Assembly: GCA_021159405.1 (NCBI GenBank)
Contig: JAGGRX010000016.1
Location: forward strand, 1 to 13,622
Length of the DNA stretch: 13,622 nucleotides
DNA from: Candidatus Bipolaricaulota bacterium
Lineage (GTDB): Bacteria > Bipolaricaulota > Bipolaricaulia > Bipolaricaulales > Bipolaricaulaceae
Direction: 5' to 3'
This document shows, in pieces, positions 7,278 through 13,465 of the stretch (positions are counted from its first letter, which is position 1; each line of letters begins with the position of its first letter). The translations under genes were made by a program, and so were the position numbers. The notes beneath the pieces are model-generated. The model was not told where the DNA came from and did not search any database. It saw only the letters and a list, made by a program, of their open reading frames with translations.

Positions 7278-7685
7278 TTATCGTGCCAAGCTCCTCTGGC
7301 GTGCCCCACCGGCCTTTTCCGCGATCGCGAAGTGCTCATCCCCGAAATGCCAGACCTCGTACCCGTGTCGTTTGGCGGCCGCGGATACAAGGAGGTCCAC
7401 GGTGGGGATCCGCTTCCCTGTCCGCGCCAGTTTCCAGGCAATCTCGGCCCCCAACATGGCTTCCGCCCAGGTTAGGGGCAAGAAGATCAAGCTCGCGAGA
7501 TCCTCGCGAACCATGTTATAGTCAGATTTCTTCCTCACACCGCTCAGCAGTTCCACCACCACCGGCGTCGTGGTGGCCACATCGTCACGCTCGAGGGCCG
7601 CTCGCACCTCCTCTTTAACCACAGCGGCGCCTTTGGGGTGGTAGAACTCGATCCACACCGATGTATCTATGAGCACCTTGGCCAT
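7278..7685 (-). CDS. vapC: VapC-type PIN-domain ribonuclease toxin
   Basis: 135 residues, typical of VapC. PIN domains are Mg2+-dependent RNases; VapC toxins usually cut initiator tRNA or rRNA until neutralised by VapB. The four acidic active-site positions are all present: Asp7 in LIDTSVW, Glu45 in VVVELLSGVR, Asp97 in IPTVDLLVSAAA and Asp116 in HFGDEHF. The start codon directly follows the TGA of the antitoxin gene with no gap, the usual toxin-antitoxin arrangement, so translation is coupled. The domain appears intact, so an active toxin is expected. The RNA target is not predictable from the sequence. Confidence 0.93.
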   Translation of the reverse strand: MAKVLIDTSVWIEFYHPKGAAVVKEEVRAALERDDVATTTPVVVELLSGVRKKSDYNMVREDLASLIFLPLTWAEAMLGAEIAWKLARTGKRIPTVDLLVSAAAKRHGYEVWHFGDEHFAIAEKAGGARQRSLAR

Positions 7686-7892
7686 TCAGCGGCCCTCCCG
7701 CAGCCGTTGCAGTTCCGATTGAGTCAGATCAAGCTCCACCTTCCCGGCGTGGGAGGCGATCTGCCGGCATCCTAGGCGCCTCACCAATTCGCGCAGTGCA
7801 ATGTCCACCGTTTCTCGTTTGGTTCTGGCTCCACACAGCTTCCGAGCCGTCTCCAAAAGGCGGTCGTCAACGGTCAAAGTTATCCTCACCAT
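7686..7892 (-). CDS. vapB: VapB-type antitoxin
   Basis: 68 residues. The N-terminus VRITLTVDDRLLETARKLCG, followed by TKRETVDIALRELVRR, is a ribbon-helix-helix DNA-binding domain of the VapB type that commonly accompanies PIN toxins. The C-terminal GKVELDLTQSELQRLREGR is the toxin-binding tail. It would bind VapC and repress its own promoter. GGAGG lies 9 bases ahead of the ATG. The toxin gene follows immediately. Confidence 0.9.
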   Translation of the reverse strand: MVRITLTVDDRLLETARKLCGARTKRETVDIALRELVRRLGCRQIASHAGKVELDLTQSELQRLREGR

Positions 7893-7948
7893 TAGGATAC
7901 ACCTCCATTAGGCACATAGATATATACCCTATTGTGGTGCAAAACCAA
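7890..7948 (-). promoter_or_regulatory. vapBC promoter and possible operator repeats
   Basis: On the minus strand TTGGTT (7948-7943), 16 bp, then TATATA (7926-7921) form a plausible promoter. Two direct copies of CATTAGG on the plus strand (7890-7896 and 7906-7912, 16-bp period) flank the ribosome binding site and cover the vapB start. They are candidates for VapBC autorepression. The remaining stretch up to the trmI stop (7949-8028) shows no convincing signal. Confidence 0.4.
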
Positions 7949-8028
7949 GGCCACTGGGAGATGTCCGCCTTTTCGTTCCGCAGCGGGCTGACAGAGCCAA
8001 GACGAGGTTAGCTCTTTGGGAGCAGTCG

Positions 8029-8817
8029 TTAAGGGGCCTTACGGCACGCTTTTCTGGCGGAGACGAGGTAGCCGGTGAAGCCCACCATGCGCTCGAACGG
8101 GCGCACCCCCTCCCGCCGGCGCACCAGGATCTTCCGCTCCAGGATCTCCACCGCCTCCAGGGCCACGAAGCCCGCCTCTTCCAGGGCCTGGAAGGTCGCC
8201 TTGAGCTGCTCGGCGGTGGGGACGATGAGGGCGATGGGCCTCCCCGGGGCCAGGGCGGCATAAGCAGACGGGACAGCAAGCCAAGGTTCCGGAAGGTCGA
8301 GGAACACCGCGTCGGCGTCCTCCACCGGGAACGGGGCCCCGGCCTCGAGCACCTGTGCCTCCACCCGGTCCAGGAGGCCGTAGCGGGCGAGGTTGGAAAG
8401 GGCGTTCTCCAGGAAATCCTCCCGGCGGTCGAAGGTATAGACGCGCCCTTCCTTTCCCACAAGCTGCGCAAGCAGGATGGTGAAGGCGCCGGAGCCGGTG
8501 CCCATTTCGATCACCCGCGCCCCGGGGAAGAGGTCCAGCGCCAGGACTAACCACCCCGCATCCTTGGGGTAGACGATCTGGGTGCGGCGGCGCACCTTCA
8601 TCATCCGCTCCCTGGCGCGAGGCCGAAAGGCGTAGAAGCGGTGGCCGGTGCTCGTGACGATCTCCGTCCCCTCGGGCCGACCGGCCAGCTCGTCGTGAGG
8701 GATCGCCCCCCGATGGGTATGAAGCACCCCGCCCTCCTCCAAGGTGACGAGGAAGGTGCGGCCCTTCCCCTCCTCCCAGAGGAGCACGGGCTCCCCGTAA
8801 TCAAGCGGACGTGCCAT
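8029..8817 (-). CDS. trmI: tRNA (adenine58-N1)-methyltransferase TrmI
   Basis: About 262 residues, the normal TrmI length. It transfers a methyl group from S-adenosylmethionine to N1 of A58 in the tRNA T-loop. Seen: an N-terminal small beta domain (about 1-75) containing THRGAIPHDEL, the linker RTQIVYPKDAG (78-88), the AdoMet-binding motif VIEMGTGSGAFT (102-113), an acidic FDRRED loop, and the catalytic DLPEPW at 174-179, whose Asp corresponds to the essential Asp170 of the Thermus enzyme. It overlaps the end of ttuA, so the two are coupled. The ATG at 8817 has a weak GGAT ahead of it; an ATG two codons upstream (8823) is also possible. Confidence 0.93.
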   Translation of the reverse strand: MARPLDYGEPVLLWEEGKGRTFLVTLEEGGVLHTHRGAIPHDELAGRPEGTEIVTSTGHRFYAFRPRARERMMKVRRRTQIVYPKDAGWLVLALDLFPGARVIEMGTGSGAFTILLAQLVGKEGRVYTFDRREDFLENALSNLARYGLLDRVEAQVLEAGAPFPVEDADAVFLDLPEPWLAVPSAYAALAPGRPIALIVPTAEQLKATFQALEEAGFVALEAVEILERKILVRRREGVRPFERMVGFTGYLVSARKACRKAP

Positions 8818-9733
8818 GATCATCCGTGACGCGCAACGCGTGACGTGCCACCCTTTCCTTTAAGCGACAGAAGCGGCAGGCGCCTTCGGCGGCGGTGGGC
8901 ATCCCGCAGCTTGGGCACTCGTGGAGGAGGACCGGCTCTGGCGGCTGGAACCGGTCGCGGACCTTCAAGAACTGACGCAAGAACGAGATCTTGGTCGATG
9001 GATACCGGTCCTCAAGCTGGTTCAAGACGCCCTTGAGCACGATGGACCGGGCGCCTTGGGCATGGGGGCAGTCCTCATGGAGATAGTGGATCCCGTTTAT
9101 CAGGCAGTAGGCGGCCATCTCCCGCTCGGAGAGGAAGACGAGCGGCTTTACCTTCCGCACCAGTTTTCCCTCTTCCGGAAGCACCGGATACTGACGCGCC
9201 AGGTACCCCTCATCCCAGCGGAGGACGTTGCCGAGCAAGGTGGCCGCCTCGTCGTCCAAGTTGTGGCCGGTGGCCAGAGCCTGATACCCCCCTTCCCAGG
9301 CAGCCCGGTTCATGAGGTAGCGCTTGACCGTGCCGCACAGGGAGCAGGGTTTCCCCCGGGCGATGCGCGTAAGCTCATCCAGCGTGGCCCCGAGCTGCCC
9401 TGCAAGGGATACCACGTGCAACGTGAGGCCCCGCTCCTCGGCGAAGGCCTGGGAGACCTCTCGGGAACGCTCAGAATAGCCTCCGATCCCGAGGTCGATG
9501 TAAAGGCCGTCTGCCTGGTAGCCAAGCTTTGTGAGGATGTGCCACAAGGCGAGTGAGTCCTTGCCCCCGGACACGGCCACCAGAACGCGCTCCTCATGGG
9601 AGAACATGCGGAAGCGGCGGATGGCGCCCTCCACCTCCTTTTCCACCCGGGCCACCAGGTGCTCCGGGCACAGGCGCAAGCCCGCGTGCCTGAGCCGGAT
9701 CACCGCTTCCCTGCCGCAAACCGAACACCTCAT
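8801..9733 (-). CDS. ttuA: tRNA-uridine54 2-sulfurtransferase TtuA
   Basis: 310 residues. TtuA adenylates U/T54 and replaces O2 with sulfur, giving 2-thioribothymidine, which stabilises tRNA at high temperature. Seen in order: N-terminal zinc site (Cys3, Cys6, Cys22, His25), PP-loop SGGKDS at 55-60, the Fe-S cysteines Cys130 and Cys133 in PCSLCG and Cys222 in HEDCPH, and a C-terminal zinc site (Cys273, 276, 286, 289). The three cluster cysteines fall at the same numbers as I recall for Thermus thermophilus TtuA. The paralog TtcA lacks the two zinc sites and modifies C32, so TtuA is the better call. An AGGGG lies 9 bases before the ATG. The sulfur carrier TtuB and activator TtuC are not in the window. 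trmI overlaps its 3' end. Confidence 0.92.
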   Translation of the reverse strand: MRCSVCGREAVIRLRHAGLRLCPEHLVARVEKEVEGAIRRFRMFSHEERVLVAVSGGKDSLALWHILTKLGYQADGLYIDLGIGGYSERSREVSQAFAEERGLTLHVVSLAGQLGATLDELTRIARGKPCSLCGTVKRYLMNRAAWEGGYQALATGHNLDDEAATLLGNVLRWDEGYLARQYPVLPEEGKLVRKVKPLVFLSEREMAAYCLINGIHYLHEDCPHAQGARSIVLKGVLNQLEDRYPSTKISFLRQFLKVRDRFQPPEPVLLHECPSCGMPTAAEGACRFCRLKERVARHALRVTDDHGTSA

Positions 9734-9771
9734 CTTAGCTAGCCCCTAACAATCACCTTAATGCTTTACAC

Positions 9772-9987
9772 ATGGACGAGGTTAGAGGGCTGGCAAGAGC
9801 TGGTCAAGGCGGGCAAGGTTCCGCAGAAGGAGCGGCGCGGCTCGCAAGTGAGGGCGCGGTGGCCATACTCCTCCACTGTTTCGGCTTTAGCCTGGCCATG
9901 CGGAAGGAGGCAGCCCGCGTCTCGGGGCTCCCCGTGATCTCCGTACGCGACCTGTGCGCAAAAGCCCTATCCGAGCTCTTGGAGTGA
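9772..9987 (+). pseudogene. Short ORF resembling the C-terminal part of AroM; probable remnant
   Basis: 71 residues, divergent from ttuA with 38 bp between the start codons. From about residue 18 on, AEGAARLASEGAVAILLHCF, then GF, an MRKE helix, SGLPVISVRDL and ALSELLE follow the pattern of the last quarter of AroM (about 225 residues; GADVIMLDCLGF then PVLLSN then AAELL in E. coli). The DC of AroM's motif is HC here. The first 17 residues (Gly/Ala-rich) do not match, and there is no ribosome binding site. It is most likely a leftover of a larger racemase-like gene cut away by deletion, though a translated mini-protein cannot be excluded. The assignment comes from remembered family sequence, not alignment. 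Confidence 0.5.
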
Positions 9988-10039
9988 TCACGCCACCTGA
10001 GTGGGATTCCTTCCCCGCAGGGGAGAGCTGTGGCGTGAT
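9987..10039. repeat. Long inverted repeat with competing inner hairpins
   Basis: A perfect 10-bp inverted repeat, ATCACGCCAC (9987-9996) and GTGGCGTGAT (10030-10039), encloses 33 bases. Inside are CCCC-GCA-GGGG (10013-10023) and a GTGG (10001-10004) that can pair with the CCAC of the left arm, so two folds compete. It begins at the last base of the AroM-like ORF and lies 15 bp past the stop of the convergent 44-residue ORF. It could be a bidirectional terminator without a T-run, or a structured RNA. Confidence 0.6.
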
Positions 10040-10054
10040 GAGCCGGGCTTGGCC

Positions 10055-10189
10055 TTAGGTTTCCCAGGGGTGGGGGCGCTCCTCCAGGGCAGGCGGCGGG
10101 CCCAGGATCTCCGCCAGGACGATAGCCACCCGGGGATCCCGCCTTAGGATCCCCCGGATCATCTCCGCCAGAGCGTCGCGAGTTTCCAT
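10055..10189 (-). CDS. 44-residue ORF abutting floA, hypothetical small protein
   Basis: The floA stop TAG is followed immediately by an ATG in the same frame. A GGAGG inside the last floA codons lies 7 bases before this ATG, an ideal ribosome binding site. The product starts METRDALAEMIRGILRRDPR, continues VAIVLAEILG, and ends in a proline-rich PPPALEERPHPWET tail, so it looks like one or two amphipathic helices plus a flexible tail. Cytoplasmic, no signal peptide, no known family recognised. Because it directly follows floA in frame, it could also appear as a readthrough extension of FloA. Likely part of the nfeD-floA operon. Confidence 0.55.
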   Translation of the reverse strand: METRDALAEMIRGILRRDPRVAIVLAEILGPPPALEERPHPWET

Positions 10190-11206
10190 CTACATCCCTC
10201 CCGAAGACTCACCGGTGATCGGGGACTCCCCCGGGCCTTGAGTGGGTGGGGTTTCCCCCCGAGCGAGGCCCTCCCGCATCTTGGTGTCGGCCTGGATGTT
10301 CCGCAGCCGGTAATAGTCCATGATCCCAAGCTGACCTTTTCGAAAGGCCTCGGCGATGGCTCGCGGGATCTCGGCTTCGGCCTCGATCACCGCTGCCCGC
10401 CGCTCCCAGACGAGGGCCTTCATCTCCTGCTCCTGGGCGATGGCCATGGCCCGGCGTTCCTCCGCCTTGGCCCGCGCTACCTTGAGGTCGGCCTCTGCCT
10501 GATCGGTCTGGAGTTGGGCCCCGATGTTCTTGCCCACGTCCACATCCGCGATATCGATTGACAGGATCTCAAAGGCCGTGCCCGCATCCAGGCCCTTGTC
10601 CAGCACCACCTTGGAGATCGAGTCCGGGTTCTCCAGGACCTCCTTGTGGGAGTCCGCAGAACCTATAGCCGACACGATCCCCTCGCCCACCCGGGCGATG
10701 ATCGTCTCCTCGGTGGCCCCTCCCACCAGCCGTTCGATGTTTGCCCGCACCGTGACCCGAGCGATGGCGAACAGCTGAATTCCGTCCTTGGCCACAGCCC
10801 CGATCTTGGGGGTCTCGATCACCCGCGGGTTGACGGACATGGCGACCGCGTCGTACACGTCCCGACCGGCGAGGTCGATGGCCGCCGCCCGCTGGAAGGT
10901 GAGGGGAATGTCCGCCTTATCGGCCGAGATCAGGGCGCGGATCACCCGTTCGACGTTCCCGCCAGCGAGGTAATGCGCCTCGAGCTCCGAGACGGAGGGT
11001 TTAAGCCCCGCCTTCCAGGCGGCGATCATGGGACCGATCACCTTGTGAGGGTTCACCTTCCTGAGGCGCATCCCAATGAGGGTCAATGGCCCTACCGGGA
11101 CCCCGGCCGCCAGGGCCGAGATCCACAGCCCCACCGGCACAAAGTAGAAGAACAGCCACAGGACCAGGATGACTAAGACCGGAATAACTATTAACAGAAC
11201 GTTCAT
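10190..11206 (-). CDS. floA: Flotillin-like protein FloA
   Basis: 338 residues, close to the 331 of Bacillus FloA. FloA oligomerises at the inner membrane face and organises functional membrane microdomains. Seen: N-terminal membrane hairpin (about 3-45), then GMRLRKVNP, the SPFH-type region with LEAHYLAGGNVERV, AAIDLAGRDV, SVNPRVIETP and RANIERLVGGATEETIIARV, then AFEILSIDIADVDVGKNIGA, and a long helical region rich in A/E/K/R (QTDQAEADLKVARAKAEERR). The match to the family is near continuous. The start at 11206 overlaps the nfeD stop as ATGA, and the ribosome binding site AAGGAGGGAGAG lies within the nfeD end. The frame stays open upstream to 11551 but that part is antisense-like noise within nfeD. 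Confidence 0.96.
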   Translation of the reverse strand: MNVLLIVIPVLVILVLWLFFYFVPVGLWISALAAGVPVGPLTLIGMRLRKVNPHKVIGPMIAAWKAGLKPSVSELEAHYLAGGNVERVIRALISADKADIPLTFQRAAAIDLAGRDVYDAVAMSVNPRVIETPKIGAVAKDGIQLFAIARVTVRANIERLVGGATEETIIARVGEGIVSAIGSADSHKEVLENPDSISKVVLDKGLDAGTAFEILSIDIADVDVGKNIGAQLQTDQAEADLKVARAKAEERRAMAIAQEQEMKALVWERRAAVIEAEAEIPRAIAEAFRKGQLGIMDYYRLRNIQADTKMREGLARGETPPTQGPGESPITGESSGGM

Positions 11207-12549
11207 GTCTCTCCCTCCTTTGCCTTGCGGACCACCTTGCGGTAGCCCTCGTCCTTTATCACCACGATGGGGGTTCCTTTGGGAAGAAAACCCTCCTCGC
11301 ACACCACGTCCACCCGTTCTCCGGAGAACTCCCCCGCCCCAACCGGATGGAGATCGGTGACGGCCACCCCCCGGCGGCCGGTCCATGGGGTCACTGTGCT
11401 CCGGCGGGCACGGTCGAATGCATGCCCGGTGATCGCCTGCTGCAGTACCACCCCACCCAGCCTGAGCCTGGTCTTGGGGATCCTGGCGAGGATGAAGAAC
11501 GAGGCTGAAAGCGAAACCGCCAAGGCTACAGACACCGCTAGTATAGCCCATATGGCCTGGTCGGGTTGGGTGAACGGCCCCACCATGGAGGTGTAAAAGC
11601 CAAGACCGATGAGCACCAGCCCTGCCAGGCCCGCCAGGCCGAAGTCGGTGGCCGTGAACACGAACACCTCAAGGACGATGGCCACTACTCCGCCTAGGAG
11701 AAACAGGATCGACTCCCAGCCCGCCAGGCCCACGATGAAGTGAGACCAGAGAAACAGGGCCAGGCTTGCCAGGCCCACCGTCCCGGGAAGCCCGAATCCC
11801 GGGATCAGCATCTCCAGGATCAGTCCGCCCACAGCGATCGCGATGAGGAGCCCCGCGATCTCGGGCCGCGTCAAGATATCCACCGCCCGGTCCACCCACC
11901 GGTACTCGAACTCAAACACCTGCGCCCCGGCAAGCCCGAGCAATGGGAAGAGCTCGTCCAGGGAGCTTGCCTTGCCATCGGAATAGCCCCACTCGGAGGC
12001 GGTTTCGGGGGTGAGGGTGAGGAGTTTTCCTCGCTCCACGAGCCCCTGGATTTCCACGTCCGGGTCCACCATGGCCTCGGCCACCTCCGGAGGCCGCCCC
12101 CGCAGCTCGGCAGTGGCCCGGAACAGAGCCCGGACCGCGGAGACCACCTTCTCCGGCGCCTGTTCCATCCGGCCCGAGGGATCGAAGTACACCGGCGTGG
12201 CCGCGCCCATCACCCCGCCGGGGGCAAAATAAATGCGCTCGCAGGCGATGGCAAGGAGCGCCCCAGCGGAGTACGCTTCCCGATCGATGTAAGCAATGGT
12301 GGGGACGGAAGCGTCCAGGATCACGTCCCGGGCGGCCGTGGCCGCGTCCAGGTACCCGCCAGGGGTAGAAAAACGGATCACCGCCGCATCTGCCCCGGCA
12401 GCCTTTGCCTCAGCAAGGCCTTTGGCAAGGTAAGTCACCGTGCCGGACCCGATTTCCCCTTTCACGGAGAGCACCCATACCTCCGCCCCCTTAGCGGACA
12501 GCCCCGCCCCAACTGCCAAAAGTAGAATTGCCGCGACAAAATTCCTCAT
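11203..12549 (-). CDS. nfeD: NfeD long form: membrane-bound ClpP-class serine protease
   Basis: 448 residues from the ATG at 12549. The signal sequence (about 1-22) is followed by a ClpP-like Ser-Lys protease domain facing outward: FSTPGGYLDAA (60-70), catalytic Ser94 in AYSAGALLA, and Lys134 in APEKVVSAV as the probable base, comparable to Ser97/Lys138 of Pyrococcus PH1510. Next come about five membrane helices (about 218-365, with LEMLIPGFGLPG) and a C-terminal OB-fold NfeD domain (TGRRGVAVTDLHP ... GTPIVVI). Partner proteins are flotillins/stomatins, which it cleaves or assembles with; here floA is its coupled neighbour. An ATG six codons upstream (12567) overlaps the likely -10 box, so 12549 is preferred. 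Confidence 0.93.
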   Translation of the reverse strand: MRNFVAAILLLAVGAGLSAKGAEVWVLSVKGEIGSGTVTYLAKGLAEAKAAGADAAVIRFSTPGGYLDAATAARDVILDASVPTIAYIDREAYSAGALLAIACERIYFAPGGVMGAATPVYFDPSGRMEQAPEKVVSAVRALFRATAELRGRPPEVAEAMVDPDVEIQGLVERGKLLTLTPETASEWGYSDGKASSLDELFPLLGLAGAQVFEFEYRWVDRAVDILTRPEIAGLLIAIAVGGLILEMLIPGFGLPGTVGLASLALFLWSHFIVGLAGWESILFLLGGVVAIVLEVFVFTATDFGLAGLAGLVLIGLGFYTSMVGPFTQPDQAIWAILAVSVALAVSLSASFFILARIPKTRLRLGGVVLQQAITGHAFDRARRSTVTPWTGRRGVAVTDLHPVGAGEFSGERVDVVCEEGFLPKGTPIVVIKDEGYRKVVRKAKEGET

Positions 12550-12565
12550 CGATTTTTCCGGGATC

Positions 12566-12595
12566 ATCCTAGGCTATAAAGACCTCTTCTGTCAA
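12566..12595 (-). promoter_or_regulatory. Promoter of nfeD-floA operon
   Basis: On the minus strand a perfect TTGACA (12595-12590) and a TAGGAT (12571-12566) are 18 bp apart. Transcription would begin about 7 bases further on, leaving a leader of only about 10 bases before the ATG at 12549. The -35 lies 18 bp outside the IS element, so the core promoter is not IS-borne. Confidence 0.55.
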
Positions 12596-12613
12596 ATGGA
12601 TAACCTTCAGTTA

Positions 12614-12631
12614 CTAGAAGTGGTTTCAAAA
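12614..12631 (+). repeat. Left terminal inverted repeat of the IS
   Basis: CTAGAAGTGGTTTCAAAA matches the inverted right end with two mismatches (positions 9 and 10). Its TTTCAA could act as a -35 for the transposase: TAATCT at 12648-12653 sits 18 bp further on, at -12 to -7 from the transposase ATG. Confidence 0.85.
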
Positions 12632-12659
12632 CCCGTGTGTTTTCGGCTAATCTTGAGGT

Positions 12660-13450
12660 ATGCGGGAGCAAGGCTATGAGCTGACGGATGAACAGTGGGA
12701 AAGGATTCGGCCGCTTTTGCCTCCGCCCGCCCGAACCGGCCGTCCCAGGGCCGATGACCGAAAGGTACTGAACGGGATCCTGTATGTGCTGCGCACCGGT
12801 TGTGCGTGGAAGGAGATGCCGCGGAAGTACGGGGCGTACGTGACGGCATGGCGGAGGTTGAAGAGGTGGCAGGAGGAGGGGGTATGGACAAGGATCTGGC
12901 AGGCGTTCCTCTCGAGCCTGGATGAGGAAGGGAAGCTTTTGTGGTCGCGGGCGTTCCTCGACGGGAGCTTCGTCCCGGCAAAAAAGGGGGAGAAGAGGTC
13001 GGATTGACCAAGGTGGGCAAGGGGACGAAGCGGATGCTGGTGGTGGATGGGAACGGGATTCCCCTGGCGCTCTCCATCTCCCGGGCCAGTCGGGCCGAGG
13101 TGAAGCTGGCCCAGGAGACTTTGGAACGGGTGCGGGTACCGCGGAGGAGGGGGCGTCCGAGGAAGAGGCCGGAAAGGCTTGTGGCGGACAAGGCATACGA
13201 CTGTGACCGTTTCCGCGGCTGGCTTCGCCGCAAGGGGGTGATCCCCTGCATACCCCCGCGGAGGAACCGCAGAGGCCGGCGTAAAAGATGGGAGGATGAG
13301 TACAGGAAAAGATGGCGGGTGGAGAGGACGTTCGCCTGGCTCGGCAACTTCAGGAGGCTGGTGGTCCGCTGGGAGAGGCTGGCCATGATGTACGAAGCCT
13401 TCTGCATCCTGGCCTGCATCATCATTTGCTTAAGGGAACTTTTGAAATGA
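12660..13450 (+). CDS. IS5-family (IS427-like) transposase made by -1 frameshifting
   Basis: The first reading frame (12660-13007, 115 residues) holds the N-terminal DUF4096-type domain (LTDEQWERIRPLLPP, GRPRADDRKVLNGILYVLRT, WKEMP) and ends soon after FLDGSFVPAKKG. The second frame, open from 12941 to 13450, continues the DDE domain. Slipping by -1 at A_AAA_AAG (12980-12986) gives DGSFVPAKKGGEEVG, the expected family sequence, and a protein of about 263 residues. DDE residues: Asp in LDGSF, Asp in VADKAYD, Glu in RVERTFAWL. The short first product may act as a regulator, as in related elements. The only nearby upstream GAGG is very close to the ATG. Confidence 0.9.
12980..12990 (+). other. 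Programmed -1 frameshift site
   Basis: Six A followed by five G. In the first frame it reads GCA AAA AAG, i.e. the heptamer A_AAA_AAG, a classic slippery site, and the second frame joins exactly here. The G-run could add slippage. Confidence 0.75.
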
Positions 13451-13457
13451 CTTCTAG
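13440..13457 (-). repeat. Right terminal inverted repeat of the IS
   Basis: Inverted, it reads CTAGAAGTCATTTCAAAA, 16/18 identical to the left end. The transposase stop codon (13448-13450) lies inside it. Confidence 0.85.
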
Positions 13458-13465
13458 AGACTGTC

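Larger units (their letters stand above)
12614..13457 (+). mobile_element. Complete IS5-family insertion sequence with CTAG at both ends
   Basis: The element is bounded by 18-bp imperfect inverted repeats (16/18 match) and carries one frameshifted transposase, giving about 0.84 kb. The outermost CTAG at each end is palindromic, so it can equally be the target duplication (CTAG fits the YTAR target of IS5-type elements); the element proper would then be 12618-13453. Both ends and the transposase look intact, so it may be active or recently inserted. It lies upstream of nfeD and next to a decayed second transposase. Confidence 0.88.

Noticed and set aside
11207..11551. N-terminal extension of floA of about 115 residues
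   Set aside because: It overlaps the nfeD coding region, reads as noise, and FloA homologs begin at the membrane hairpin that starts at 11206 with a strong ribosome binding site.
11740..12525. Long open frame on the plus strand opposite nfeD
   Set aside because: Composition is His/Pro/Gly/Arg-rich without domain signatures; nfeD on the other strand has full catalytic and membrane motifs.
12590..12595. TTGACA as an outward-facing IS-borne -35
   Set aside because: It lies 18 bp outside the left inverted repeat, so it is part of the host sequence.
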